Numbered from the stretch's first letter, positions 8,947-18,092 are shown. The stretch: 64,000 nt of DNA from Enterococcus mundtii (GCF_013394305.1 NZ_AP019810.1:868001-932000), one strand, 5' to 3'. Notes: generated by a model from the letters alone, not told the origin. Translations and numbers: made by a program.

Positions 8947-9831
8947 CTAACAATAAACGGATAGATGAGACGGTAATACTTCGATCGTTACTGGAAGTTT
9001 TGTTCCTTCATCTCCATCGATATTTGTTGCCAGTTCTTCTTCGTCCACTAAAGAAATCACTAGTTTTTCTGCGGTCTGATACGCAAGATTCTCCGTTGTC
9101 GCATCGACCCCTTTGATCAAATCAGGCACTGCTTTTAAGGTATCAAAAAATGAGCGGTCTTTTAAATATACAAAATGAAGCTTGCCATCATTGATTTCTG
9201 CCTCTGGTAAGAGCGTCTCAAAACCACCGACTGAGTTTGTCAAACCAATCAGCAGTGTGCTACTTTCGATTTCTTCCTCTACGCCATCAGCTTCCACACG
9301 GAACGTATAGGATTGGGTATTCGTCAGTTGTTTGAAGCCAGAAATAAAATAAGCCATCTTTCCTAGTTTGGTTTTCTTTTCAGGATCAACGTCATTGATC
9401 GCTTCTGGAATCGTTCCAATGGCAACGACGTTCATAAAGTATTGATCATTGATTTTCCCGATATCTAACGGTTTCGTGTGGTCGATCGAGAATTGTTGGA
9501 TGGCTTCTTCTGGATCAATCGGCATATTCAATGCTCGGGCTAGATCATTGACCGTTCCTAAAGGAAAGAAGCCAAAATTTGGTCGTTCCTCTTGCTCTGC
9601 GAGACCGCTGATTGCCTCATTGACTGTTCCATCACCGCCCATCGCAAAGACACTATCGACTTTTTCCAACGCCCCTTCACGAGCAAAATTTGTTGCATCG
9701 CCACTTTTTTCAGTGTGCAAGACTTGGACTTCCTCAAAAATGGTACGCAATTTATTTTCTGCCATTTCTTCATATTCTTTTGCTTTTTCTCCTCCAGAAC
9801 TAGGGTTAACGATCAACAACGCTTTTTTCAT
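8947..9831 (-). CDS. diacylglycerol/lipid kinase family protein
   Basis: Soluble or membrane-associated lipid kinase (DagK/YegS family) that phosphorylates diacylglycerol or related lipids. The nucleotide-binding motif AMGGDGTVNEAISG and the FPLGTVNDLARAL motif are intact, and the N-terminus LLIVNPSSGGEKA is typical. The open frame runs further upstream, but that part is hydrophobic nonsense over a terminator; the ATG at 9831 has GGAAG upstream and gives 294 aa, the family length. Stand-alone gene between two terminators. Confidence 0.85.
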   Translation of the reverse strand: MKKALLIVNPSSGGEKAKEYEEMAENKLRTIFEEVQVLHTEKSGDATNFAREGALEKVDSVFAMGGDGTVNEAISGLAEQEERPNFGFFPLGTVNDLARALNMPIDPEEAIQQFSIDHTKPLDIGKINDQYFMNVVAIGTIPEAINDVDPEKKTKLGKMAYFISGFKQLTNTQSYTFRVEADGVEEEIESSTLLIGLTNSVGGFETLLPEAEINDGKLHFVYLKDRSFFDTLKAVPDLIKGVDATTENLAYQTAEKLVISLVDEEELATNIDGDEGTKLPVTIEVLPSHLSVYC

Positions 9832-9917
9832 CCGATTTCTTCCTTTCTTGTTTGTTCTTTCTCTTACAATAACATAAAACAAGAAAATTCTAAGGAATGA
9901 TGCTATTGGGAAAAGCA

Positions 9918-9960
9918 ACAAAAAAGCGGTAAATCCTGAATCAACAGAATTTACCACTTC
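9918..9960 (-). terminator. terminator of the eut operon
   Basis: GTGGTAAAT and ATTTACCGC arms (9926-9957) are followed on the minus strand by TTTTTTGTTG. Located about 260 bp past the eutQ stop. Confidence 0.75.
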
Positions 9961-10029
9961 ACTTTTCAGATCATTTATGCGACAAAAAATACTGCCGCTT
10001 CAAAACATGCCACTTGACTCATTAAACCT

Positions 10030-10215
10030 AAACTATTCAGAAGCACCGGTTATTCGGCTTTAGTGCATTCTAGACCTTCTTCCGCACTCTCATGTAACGA
10101 TACTTGAAATAAAAAATAGCCACTCACTTAAATTGATTATTTGCACCTATTCATTGTTACCTGAGATCATGAAGCCCGACCAGCCATAAAACCAAATAAC
10201 CGGTACTTCCGAAAT
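10030..10215. repeat. degenerate intergenic repeat with distant inverted arms
   Basis: GAAGCACCGGTTATT (about 10037) and AATAACCGGTACTTC (about 10195) are inverted copies 150 bp apart. The sequence recalls the AAACGG...CAGAAGTA and CATTCTAGAC parts of the repeat family seen at 137, 3973 and 14029. No gene seen in 9961-10222. Confidence 0.45.
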
Positions 10216-10222
10216 ACTTTGT

Positions 10223-10666
10223 TTATTGCGATTGCCAATCGGCTGGATAAGTGACATAGATAAAGCGTGCTTCACCAGTTACTGAGAACTGGATACTCGT
10301 ACTTTTCGGGATCAAGATCAATTCGCCAGCTTTTGCAGAGACTTTGCGTCCATCGATCAATACATCTAACTGACCAGAAATCACATAATCGATTTCATCA
10401 TATTCTAACGTCCAATCAAAAGTCGTATCGGTCATTTCCATAATGCCACAACCTAGACGTGGGCTTTCTTGTAATGAAAAAAGATCTTTTGTATACACAC
10501 GGTCAGCAGGGTTACCTGTATCAAGGCGATCTTCCTCAGAAACAGTCATTTCTGCTAGTCTAATGGAAGCAACACCACTAGGATCGACCTGTTTTGCCGG
10601 CATCAATTTTTCCATCACTAATTGTCGTACTAAGTTTTCGATCATTTGACGATCTAATTCTGCCAT
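10223..10666 (-). CDS. eutQ: ethanolamine utilization cupin EutQ
   Basis: Cupin-fold protein needed for ethanolamine use; the Salmonella homologue has acetate kinase activity. The C-terminal half carries the cupin strands (DEIDYVISGQLDVLIDGR, AGELILIPKSTSIQF); the N-terminus is a short helical region. ATG at 10666 chosen over an upstream GTG because GGAG is 10 nt before it. Last gene of the eut operon, 13 nt after eutH. Confidence 0.9.
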   Translation of the reverse strand: MAELDRQMIENLVRQLVMEKLMPAKQVDPSGVASIRLAEMTVSEEDRLDTGNPADRVYTKDLFSLQESPRLGCGIMEMTDTTFDWTLEYDEIDYVISGQLDVLIDGRKVSAKAGELILIPKSTSIQFSVTGEARFIYVTYPADWQSQ

Positions 10667-10679
10667 TTTCGCCACGCTC

Positions 10680-11819
10680 CTATTCTACGATCGTTTGCTC
10701 TTTCGTTGTTGTTTGCTCACTTACGGTTACTTCTTTTTCTTTTCCTAATAAACGATTGGCCATGAATACTGCGACAAAGATTGCAGTGATCCCACCAACG
10801 ATTTTTCCAACCATCATCGGGAAAATCATTTCTTTCGCCACGCCCGCAGTAAAGCCTAAATGATCACCTAAAATAAATGAAGCAGAAACTGCAAATGCTA
10901 CATTGATGATTTTTCCACGACGGTCCATATCTTTTAACATTTGGAACATTGGGATATTGTTTGCTAAAGTAGCCACCATGCCGGCAGCTGCAATTTCATT
11001 CATACCTAAAACTTTTCCTAATTTCATCAATGGTTTGTTGAACACTCGTGTGATGACAGCTACTAAACAGAATGCGCCAGCCAATGTCAACGCAATGTCA
11101 CCCACTACTTCGATACCTTCTGTCACCGGAGCAATTCCTGGAATCAATGTGATGTCAACTAATTGTTGGATTGCACCAATGACCAAGCCAGCAATTGCGA
11201 CGATTACTACACCTTTACCAAAGACATTGAATCCTTTGATCATCCCTTGTGGCGCTAACCATAGACCAACGATGATCAAAGCAGCCACGATCACGATCGG
11301 CAATAAGTTTGGTAAGATCATACTCATTGGCATACCAGCGACTAAGCCACCTGCTAACAAACCTAATGGAATCGTAATGATCCCGCTCAGCACACCTGTT
11401 GCTAAGTATTGTTGATCTTCTTTTTCAATGATCCCTAAGGCAACGGGAATCGTGAAAACTAATGTTGGGCCCATCATTGCACCTAGAATCGCACCGGCAA
11501 ACAAGCCAGCTTGTGGATCATGTGCCATTTGTTGTGCTAAGGCGAAGCCACCCATATCGTTTGCTAACAAAGTCGTCGCAAACATCGAAGGATCCGCACC
11601 TAAGAATTCATACACAGGTACAACGATTGGGCTAAGAACTGTTGCAAGAACAGGTGCTAATGTGATGATCCCGACCATTGACAAAGCTAATGAACCCATC
11701 GCCATCAAGCCTTCTTCAAATTGTTCCCCTAAACCTAATTTGTTCCCGATACATTTATCGATCCCGCCGATAACTATAAAAAGAACCATGATATACATAA
11801 TGATTTCATTGATACTCAT
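10680..11819 (-). CDS. eutH: ethanolamine permease EutH
   Basis: Polytopic membrane protein (379 aa, about 10-11 hydrophobic segments) proposed to facilitate ethanolamine entry, important when the substrate is protonated at low pH. The family-typical N-terminus (IGGIDKCIGNKLGLGEQFEEG) and the conserved ANDMGGFALAQQMA segment are present. Start follows AAAGGAG. It sits between eutN and eutQ. Confidence 0.93.
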   Translation of the reverse strand: MSINEIIMYIMVLFIVIGGIDKCIGNKLGLGEQFEEGLMAMGSLALSMVGIITLAPVLATVLSPIVVPVYEFLGADPSMFATTLLANDMGGFALAQQMAHDPQAGLFAGAILGAMMGPTLVFTIPVALGIIEKEDQQYLATGVLSGIITIPLGLLAGGLVAGMPMSMILPNLLPIVIVAALIIVGLWLAPQGMIKGFNVFGKGVVIVAIAGLVIGAIQQLVDITLIPGIAPVTEGIEVVGDIALTLAGAFCLVAVITRVFNKPLMKLGKVLGMNEIAAAGMVATLANNIPMFQMLKDMDRRGKIINVAFAVSASFILGDHLGFTAGVAKEMIFPMMVGKIVGGITAIFVAVFMANRLLGKEKEVTVSEQTTTKEQTIVE

Positions 11820-11831
11820 CGTAAATCTCCT

Positions 11832-12092
11832 TTATTCTTCAATTGAATCAATCACACCGACAATCATTGCATCAATGGGTGTATCTGGATCACCAGCTGA
11901 AATTCTGGCTGCTTGTCCTTTGCTGATCAATACCTTGTCACCAACTCCGGCACCGGCATTGTCTGCTGCGACAATAAATCCGATTTTTGTTTCTTTCTCG
12001 TCTAGTACATCGACCATCAGTAGTTTCCAACCATTTAGTTTTTCATCTTTTCTGGTCGACCATAGACTTCCAGTCACTTCACCTAATAGCAT
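11832..12092 (-). CDS. eutN: microcompartment vertex protein EutN
   Basis: An 86-aa BMV (EutN/CcmL) protein that forms the pentameric vertices of the ethanolamine microcompartment. It shows the family features: N-terminal GEVTGSLWSTRK, central DVLDEKETKIGF, AADNAGAGVGDKVLIS and C-terminal VGVIDSIE. Start ATG at 12092 follows GGAGGGATC. Confidence 0.92.
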   Translation of the reverse strand: MLLGEVTGSLWSTRKDEKLNGWKLLMVDVLDEKETKIGFIVAADNAGAGVGDKVLISKGQAARISAGDPDTPIDAMIVGVIDSIEE

Positions 12093-12105
12093 CTGTGATC
12101 CCTCC

Positions 12106-12714
12106 TCATTTGAATAAACGATTTCTTAGCGCATACTCCTCTGCTAAAGGTGTCAACCGTTCCTGATTCATTAAATCTATTCCATTTGTTTGTTGTAGTC
12201 GCTGGATCAATTGCTTCTCTGTGATATACTTTCGCTTTGGCAACTCATTTGCTAACACCTTTTTTCGGCAAGCCGCTAAAAATGAGTCATAGCTTGCATT
12301 TTCTTCTTCGAAAAAATACATCCCATAACGTTGGCATTGCACTGTTGATTCAGTGATTTTCTTTTTCAGGTGGTACTTCATTTTGTTTGGACTGTTCACT
12401 GACTCTGTTTGCAGAACCAAGACAGGCTTTCCTGCGAACAAAAAAGAAAGGATACTCGCCGTTTTACGATCAATCGGTAGCAACTGAGCAATCGCGGCCA
12501 ATTGAGGAAAACTGACATGTTGGACGACTAAGCCATCGCTTTTCGTTGGATCTTGCGTTTCTATCCAATCGACCATCGATCGTTCAGCGAATAACGTTGT
12601 AGGATAACTTGCTTTTTCGTCCATCCATGCTAACTGATAGTCAGCTGCGGGCAATCGGTTCATCAGCATTTCGGTGACTTGCTGAATGACTTTTTCAATC
12701 TCCGTTACCTTCAC
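12106..12714 (-). CDS. eut-operon conserved protein of unknown function
   Basis: A 202-aa cytoplasmic protein between pduL and eutN. It shows no catalytic motif I can name; the most hydrophobic stretch is KTASILSFLFAGKPVLVLQ. A protein of this size and position is conserved in gram-positive eut operons and is annotated only as an ethanolamine utilization protein. GTG start at 12714 with GGAGGGGATTTC in front. A flavoprotein-like fold is possible but not shown. Confidence 0.6.
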   Translation of the reverse strand: MKVTEIEKVIQQVTEMLMNRLPAADYQLAWMDEKASYPTTLFAERSMVDWIETQDPTKSDGLVVQHVSFPQLAAIAQLLPIDRKTASILSFLFAGKPVLVLQTESVNSPNKMKYHLKKKITESTVQCQRYGMYFFEEENASYDSFLAACRKKVLANELPKRKYITEKQLIQRLQQTNGIDLMNQERLTPLAEEYALRNRLFK

Positions 12715-12726
12715 GAAATCCCCTCC

Positions 12727-13359
12727 CTATTTACAAATGTAACCACGATCTCCTTTGTTCAAGCCACACGCATTTGCTTCATCGTAATCAATGTGCATAT
12801 ACGTCGCAAAATCTGGACTGACACGGACAACCACATCATCAAAGATCAGCGGACGACTTGCTTCCACACGTACTTTCACCGTTTGACCATTCACTACTTG
12901 GTTTTTGTTTGCATCTTCTGGCGTCATATGGACATGGCGCTTTGCCACGATCAACCCTTTATCTAATTGAACAGCTGATTCACCGTTCATCAAGACCACA
13001 CTTGGTGTTCCTTCGATTTTGCCGCTTTCTCTGACAGGCACGCGACTGCCTAAAATACGTGTATCCGTCATCGAAACTTCGACTTGTGACTCCGCACGTT
13101 CTGGGCCTAAAATAACCACATTTTGGAATAAGCCTTTGGGACCTGCGACAGTGATCCGCTCTTTGCAGACATACTGACCTGGTTGGGACAATTCTTTTAC
13201 TTTGGTCAATTGGTATCCTGGACCAAATAATGCGTCGATATCTTTGCGACTCAAATGCACGTGTCTTCCTGAAGCTTCTACTTCGAAAGAATGTTGTTGT
13301 GACTGGATACGTTGTACCACTTCATTGATAATTTCATTTAAATGATCCAATCGGTTCAT
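12727..13359 (-). CDS. pduL: phosphate propanoyl/acetyltransferase PduL
   Basis: Converts acetyl-CoA and phosphate to acetyl-P inside or near the microcompartment, recycling CoA; it replaces the EutD enzyme of enterobacteria. Both halves of the PduL double beta-barrel carry the zinc-ligand motif: SGRHVHLSRKDIDALFG and VAKRHVHMTPEDA. An N-terminal amphipathic helix (HLNEIINEVVQRIQS) may be an encapsulation signal. The annotated ATG touches its GTAGGAG ribosome site, so the TTG at 13350, nine bases from it, may be the true start. Confidence 0.9.
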   Translation of the reverse strand: MNRLDHLNEIINEVVQRIQSQQHSFEVEASGRHVHLSRKDIDALFGPGYQLTKVKELSQPGQYVCKERITVAGPKGLFQNVVILGPERAESQVEVSMTDTRILGSRVPVRESGKIEGTPSVVLMNGESAVQLDKGLIVAKRHVHMTPEDANKNQVVNGQTVKVRVEASRPLIFDDVVVRVSPDFATYMHIDYDEANACGLNKGDRGYICK

Positions 13360-13362
13360 CTC

Positions 13363-13938
13363 CTACTCATTTTTCGGCAGTTGAATCATACGTTGCAATT
13401 CTTCTGCCCATAACATAAAAATAGCTAAATCTGTCGGAAATTCTTCTAACAATTGACTGATTTTCTCTATTTGATACTCGATCTCATTGATTGAATAGCG
13501 CAAGGTTCTTTTTTGCAAGGAGGAACGATACATCATTCCTGAAAGTCGTTTTGGATGAGTTGAGAGCTTTTCCCCATCCAATCGACTAAAGCTTACTAAC
13601 CAATCTTGCTGATACTCTAAATACAACCAACCTTCGGCATAAATATCGTTTTCTTCCAATAAATGAAAGAAGAGTAGATTTTTCAGTTTTTTTATTTCTA
13701 AACAGATTTTTCGTCGCACACTGGGCATCAACGATTCTTGTTCAAACATAGGTTGCTTAGGTTTCTCCATTGGAGAAGAAACGAGGTTTTCTCGCATAAG
13801 CGGAATATGATGCTCACGTAAATAGCTAGAAGCTGCGGGAGTCAAAAGACAATCCTTTGGCACAACGAAAGTGATTCCTGTTTGTATTTCTTTTTTCCGA
13901 AACATGTGCCGTAACTGGTCTTCTGTAATCACACTCAT
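13363..13938 (-). CDS. EutT N-terminal-like protein of unknown activity
   Basis: A 191-aa protein whose first 60 residues (ITEDQLRHMF, FVVPKDCLLTPAASSYL, HHIPLM) match the start of enterobacterial EutT adenosyltransferase. The middle lacks the Cys-rich metal site known from that enzyme; the rest is helical (EIEYQIEKISQLLEEF) and could be a reduced adenosyltransferase domain. ATG at 13938 chosen because GGAGAGCGTCCT precedes it. A true PduO-type enzyme is encoded at the operon start, so this one may have another role. Confidence 0.55.
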   Translation of the reverse strand: MSVITEDQLRHMFRKKEIQTGITFVVPKDCLLTPAASSYLREHHIPLMRENLVSSPMEKPKQPMFEQESLMPSVRRKICLEIKKLKNLLFFHLLEENDIYAEGWLYLEYQQDWLVSFSRLDGEKLSTHPKRLSGMMYRSSLQKRTLRYSINEIEYQIEKISQLLEEFPTDLAIFMLWAEELQRMIQLPKNE

Positions 13939-14028
13939 AGGACGCTCTCCTTTCTCCAATGGATTATTTCCAAGCATTGATCTCGTCTTGGAAACAAGCC
14001 TATAACAATAATATCCACTTTACTTCCA

Positions 14029-14157
14029 CAACATAGATAAACGGCATTCCAGAAGCAACTCCTTCAAAAATAAGGGCGAAAAGCCAAAAATATGAGAAAA
14101 TATTTTCGGCTTTTCGCCCTTATTTCTCGGAGCTGAACCCTTCTGTCACAACCTCTT
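14029..14157. repeat. intergenic repeat, copy C, inside the eut operon
   Basis: Shares flanks with copy A (AACGGC..CAGAAG, AATAAGGG, CCCTTATT, GGAGCTGAAC, TCACAACCTCT). The central stem is a different but again perfect inverted repeat: AAATAAGGGCGAAAAGCC pairs with GGCTTTTCGCCCTTATTT (about 14070-14126). It separates eutM from the distal eut genes. Confidence 0.75.
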
Positions 14158-14185
14158 GTTTCATTTTAGATGTCTATAACGATGA

Positions 14186-14470
14186 TTATTCAGCCACTTT
14201 TGGTAAAATCGCATCTACTTCAGTGTGAGGACGTGGGATCACGTGTACAGATAATAATTCGCCAACACGTTCAGCTGCTGCTGCACCTGCATCTGTTGCT
14301 GCTTTTACAGCCCCAACATCACCACGAACCATGATTGTTACTAAGCCGCCACCTACTTGTTCTTTGCCGATCAATGTTACGTTTGCTGCTTTCACCATTG
14401 CATCTGCTGCTTCAACAGCACCTACTAATCCACGAGTTTCGATCATTCCTAAAGCGTTTGTACTTGACAT
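14186..14470 (-). CDS. eutM: microcompartment shell protein EutM
   Basis: A 94-aa BMC-domain hexamer protein forming the facets of the ethanolamine shell. Typical elements: [52 protein letters not shown] and the C-terminal HVIPRPH. Strong ribosome site TAGGAGG before ATG at 14470. It follows eutE with a 48-nt gap. Confidence 0.95.
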   Translation of the reverse strand: MSSTNALGMIETRGLVGAVEAADAMVKAANVTLIGKEQVGGGLVTIMVRGDVGAVKAATDAGAAAAERVGELLSVHVIPRPHTEVDAILPKVAE

Positions 14471-14518
14471 TATAATTTCCTCCTATTGTGTGTGTTTTCA
14501 ATTAATATATATTACATA

Positions 14519-15991
14519 TTATTGTAATCGAGCTAATACTTGGGCAACGAGTGTATCGATCAACTCATCTTTGTTGCCCCCTTGGTTGTTTGTTTCTTGG
14601 ACTGGCATTTGAGCGCCAGCGCCAAATTCTTGACGGATGTCCGCTAGATCAGTGACACCGTAAGCGACACGACGAACATTGAATAGGTTTTCTACTCCGA
14701 TATTGTCAGATGTAGAACTTCCACCAACGGCGCCACACCCTAGTGTCAACGCTGGAACTAAGCCAGTTGAAGCCCCGATTCCGCCTAATGAACCTGCGGT
14801 GTTGATCAACAGACGAGAAACTGGTTTTCTTAAGCCAAATTCACGGACGACTTCTTTGTTTTCAGTATGGATACACATTGTGTGTCCTGCACCTTCACCT
14901 TTTAAGATTTCTACCGATAGATCACAAGCTTCTTGCCAGTTTTCTACCGTGTAAAAAGCAATGATCGGTGCTAATTTTTCTCTTGAGAATGGATACTTGA
15001 TGCCAACGTTGCTTTCTTCTGCCACGATCAGACGACGATCAAATGGAATATTCAACCCAACTAATGAAGCGATATGACGAACCGAACGTCCAACGATTTG
15101 TGGGTTCATCGTGCCGTTAGGTCGTAAGATAAAGCGAGACAATTTATCTGCTTCGTCTGGACTCAAGAAGTAAGCACCTTGTTTGATCAATTCAGCTTTG
15201 ACTGCTTCACGATTGACTTTTTCCACGATGATCGACTGTTCTGATGCACAGATCGTTCCATTATCAAATGTTTTAGAATCCATGATCCGTTTCACCGCCA
15301 TTGGGATCAATGCGCTACGTTCAATATATGCTGGACCATTGCCTGGGCCTACGCCGATCGCCGGTGTTCCTGAAGAATACGCAGCTTTGACCATCGCATT
15401 GCCACCAGTGGCTAAGATCAAGTTTGTATCTTTGTGGGTCATCAATTCTTTTGTTGCTTGCATCGTTGGTGTCGTGATCACTGAAACACTCTCTTTTGGT
15501 CCATCCGCAGATTCGATCGCTGAACGAATGATCTCCACTGTCGCTTGGATCGATTGTAATGCGTTTGGATGTGGGGAGAAGACGATACTATTCGCAGCTT
15601 TCAATGCGATCAATGCTTTGTAGATCACTGTTGAAGTTGGGTTTGTCGATGGGATCAACCCAGCAACTACGCCAACAGGTACGGCAATCTCCGTTACCTT
15701 TTTCTGTGGGTCTTCATTGATGACACCCACTGTTTTCGTATGTTTGAATTCTTCATAAACGATTTTTGAAGCAAAAGCATTTTTGATGATTTTGTCTTCA
15801 TAGATGCCGAAGCCAGTTTCTTCATTCGCCATTTTCGCTAGACGTTCACGTTGTGCAAATGTAGCGTCTGAAACGGCTTTGACGATTTGATCAATCTGCG
15901 TTTGCGAAAATGTTTCTAATACTTTTTGCGCCTTTTTTGCAGCTTCGATCAAATCACGGGTTTCTTGGATCGAGCGTAAATCTTTATCCAC
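14519..15991 (-). CDS. eutE: CoA-acylating acetaldehyde dehydrogenase EutE
   Basis: Oxidises acetaldehyde to acetyl-CoA with NAD+ in the microcompartment lumen. The catalytic Cys lies in NGTICASEQS; the N-terminal domain has IPSTNPTSTVIYKA and the nucleotide site ATGGNAMVKAAYSSG. The C-terminal tail ends in a short amphipathic helix (ELIDTLVAQVLARL), a possible encapsulation peptide. GTG start at 15991 with AGGAG nine bases upstream; overlaps the previous gene by 8 nt. Confidence 0.95.
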   Translation of the reverse strand: MDKDLRSIQETRDLIEAAKKAQKVLETFSQTQIDQIVKAVSDATFAQRERLAKMANEETGFGIYEDKIIKNAFASKIVYEEFKHTKTVGVINEDPQKKVTEIAVPVGVVAGLIPSTNPTSTVIYKALIALKAANSIVFSPHPNALQSIQATVEIIRSAIESADGPKESVSVITTPTMQATKELMTHKDTNLILATGGNAMVKAAYSSGTPAIGVGPGNGPAYIERSALIPMAVKRIMDSKTFDNGTICASEQSIIVEKVNREAVKAELIKQGAYFLSPDEADKLSRFILRPNGTMNPQIVGRSVRHIASLVGLNIPFDRRLIVAEESNVGIKYPFSREKLAPIIAFYTVENWQEACDLSVEILKGEGAGHTMCIHTENKEVVREFGLRKPVSRLLINTAGSLGGIGASTGLVPALTLGCGAVGGSSTSDNIGVENLFNVRRVAYGVTDLADIRQEFGAGAQMPVQETNNQGGNKDELIDTLVAQVLARLQ

Positions 15992-16487
15992 GATGGGTCA
16001 CTCCTTTAATTTCTGCCATGATCGCCTCTACTAATGATTGTTTGCTTGCAGATTTGATTTCTGATGGTTTTAAATGTTTCACATTCAATTTGTAAGCTTC
16101 TTTTCGTAGCTCTGCGACACGTTTTGCTTGTAACTCCGCACGACGATCGTTTGTTTCACTGATCTGGGTGGCTTCAACCTTCGTTTCGACTTTCGTCGGC
16201 TCGGCTGGTTCTTCTGTTTTCGGTTGTTGAAAAAGGATGTGCGTCTGTTCATCCACCCGTGAAATCACATGATGTGAGATCAGACAGTTCAACGCCTTCG
16301 CTACGACGACCCCTGCATCGACTGCTGCATTCACAGCAGCAACATCACCACTTAGTTGGACAGTGGTTAGTCCACCTTTGATGATCTCCGCATTCAACAA
16401 GGTCACATCTGCGGATTTCAACGCAGCATCGCTGACACTGACAGCGCCTAAAAATCCGCGAACTTCGATCATTCCAATCGCATTCAT
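15984..16487 (-). CDS. BMC shell protein with C-terminal extension (EutK-like)
   Basis: Residues 1-90 form a BMC domain (IGMIEVRGFLGAVSVSDAAL, LISHHVISR). A charged linker follows (EEPAEPTKVETKVEAT), then about 45 residues, ELRKEAYKLNVKHLKPSEIK with SASKQSLVEAIM, which resemble the small SAP/Rho-N helical fold. E. coli EutK likewise carries a C-terminal nucleic-acid-binding-like domain, though of a different kind. The ATG at 16487 has GGGAG at good distance, unlike the GTG 9 nt upstream. Confidence 0.8.
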   Translation of the reverse strand: MNAIGMIEVRGFLGAVSVSDAALKSADVTLLNAEIIKGGLTTVQLSGDVAAVNAAVDAGVVVAKALNCLISHHVISRVDEQTHILFQQPKTEEPAEPTKVETKVEATQISETNDRRAELQAKRVAELRKEAYKLNVKHLKPSEIKSASKQSLVEAIMAEIKGVTHRG

Positions 16488-16500
16488 TCGTGACACTCCC

Positions 16501-17154
16501 TTAGTAGCTCAACGGATTTTCTGCAATCCGTTGAACGACCTGTTCAAAAGCTGTACAAGCTGCTTTACATGCTGATTGACTACCCGTTAAAAGCGCCCCA
16601 CCAAAGTTTGTTTCAGATGGTGGTCCAAAGAAACTGCAGATTTCAACATCCGCCGCTTTCAATGCTGCATCTAGTGCAACCATCGCTTCTAAAGGTGGCG
16701 CGATCAAGTAAGCAATTGCTTCGCCTTCACGAATGTTCGCTTCTTTTGATAAGTATCTTCCAGAACGAGAAACCACATGGGCAAAGTACACGATGCTGTC
16801 ATCGTCATTTGCACTGATAAAGCTTGCTTCTTGTTCAATGACTTGTGTCACGACAGATAGTCCACTGGTGATCTCAGCCGGACTTGGTCCAGCAATGATC
16901 CCAATCACTTCACCCGCAAGTTTCGTAGAGGCATTCGCCGCTCCTGCATACATACTTTTTGCATAAACAACTTCTACTTCCGCTGCCTTTGTTGCTTCAT
17001 CTAAAGCCACATAAGTCACATCATCACAATCTGATGTCACGATACCTAATGAGCGCATCCCTGGTGTCAACCCAAATTGCTCCGCTAATGCAGCATCTAC
17101 ATTAGGAATGACTTGAACACTTAAGACGTTTGCGCCTAAACGATCATTTTTCAT
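16501..17154 (-). CDS. eutL: microcompartment shell protein EutL
   Basis: Tandem-BMC trimer protein (217 aa) with a gated central pore, thought to pass larger cofactors. N-terminal LGANVLSVQVIPNVD and the second-half motifs FGPPSETNFGGALLTG and SACKAACTAF are typical. Start ATG follows GGAGGAG. Located between eutC and the EutK-like gene. Confidence 0.95.
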   Translation of the reverse strand: MKNDRLGANVLSVQVIPNVDAALAEQFGLTPGMRSLGIVTSDCDDVTYVALDEATKAAEVEVVYAKSMYAGAANASTKLAGEVIGIIAGPSPAEITSGLSVVTQVIEQEASFISANDDDSIVYFAHVVSRSGRYLSKEANIREGEAIAYLIAPPLEAMVALDAALKAADVEICSFFGPPSETNFGGALLTGSQSACKAACTAFEQVVQRIAENPLSY

Positions 17155-17168
17155 TGATGTTTCTCCTC

Positions 17169-18074
17169 CTATTCGGCTTCTTTCAACTCAATACCAGATT
17201 TTTTCTTATCTAACATTTTCTTGATCAATTCCGCAATATATGCACCGGCCTCGACCGCTGGTGTCCCACCTTTATGGATGTTTGAGATCACTGTACGACG
17301 AGCTTCTGGCATTCCGACAGTTGGACGGTAAGCAACATACGCACTCATCGATTCTGCTGTTACAAGCCCAGGACGTTCACCAACTAATAAACAAACGACC
17401 TCTGCATCGGTGATTTCGCCGATTTGATCCATTGATGGTACACGACAATATTTTACGAATACGACTTGATCAAAATCTAAGCCATACATTTTCAAGCCTT
17501 GTTTGATTGCTGGTAGTACTTCTTTGATATTTGCTCCGATAGCCGCAGAACTTAATCCGTCCCCAACAACGATCTGTACTTTGGCTTTTGCGGTCGTTTG
17601 TTGTTTGATTTTTGTGCTATTTTCTTCGTCAAATTGACGACCAAAATCTGGACGAGTCAAGTATTCGTCTTTTGTTTTACAAATCGTTTGTGTTGAAATG
17701 AAGCCCATTTCCTCAACCAATTGCGGATCAACATCAGAGAATACGGCATCTTGTGCTGCTGCATGGTCCGCACGGAAACGTAAGGTAGAATCAGTCATAT
17801 AGCGAGTGCCTGTACGTCCCACTCCGATACGAGCAGGTGTAAATGCCTTCATACGCAAGTATCCTGTTTCGTCTTTTGCATCTTTGACCAAAAGCTGTTT
17901 CCGCAGATCTAACTCTGTGATGTCATCGATCATCCCTTCTTCTACTACTGGCATGGTTGTTGTCATCGTATTTGTTGTTGCGGCTGGTGCTTTCGGTTGT
18001 TCTATTGTTTTTTCACCGGCTACCATTTCACTTAGCATGGAAGTGATCATTTCTTTCAATTGTTGTTCGTTCAT
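17169..18074 (-). CDS. eutC: ethanolamine ammonia-lyase small subunit
   Basis: Light chain of the adenosylcobalamin-dependent lyase that converts ethanolamine to acetaldehyde and ammonia. Recognised by [55 protein letters not shown] and the C-terminal [19 protein letters not shown]. The N-terminal helix ([16 protein letters not shown]) is a candidate targeting peptide, followed by a Pro/Thr-rich linker. ATG at 18074 (301 aa) preferred over a GTG at the eutB stop. Confidence 0.95.
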   Translation of the reverse strand: MNEQQLKEMITSMLSEMVAGEKTIEQPKAPAATTNTMTTTMPVVEEGMIDDITELDLRKQLLVKDAKDETGYLRMKAFTPARIGVGRTGTRYMTDSTLRFRADHAAAQDAVFSDVDPQLVEEMGFISTQTICKTKDEYLTRPDFGRQFDEENSTKIKQQTTAKAKVQIVVGDGLSSAAIGANIKEVLPAIKQGLKMYGLDFDQVVFVKYCRVPSMDQIGEITDAEVVCLLVGERPGLVTAESMSAYVAYRPTVGMPEARRTVISNIHKGGTPAVEAGAYIAELIKKMLDKKKSGIELKEAE

Positions 18075-18092
18075 TTTTTTCTTGCACCCCAC

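Noticed and set aside
9832-9957. N-terminal extension of the lipid kinase ORF
   Set aside because: Covers the eut terminator, lacks a ribosome site, and family members start at MKKALLIVNP.
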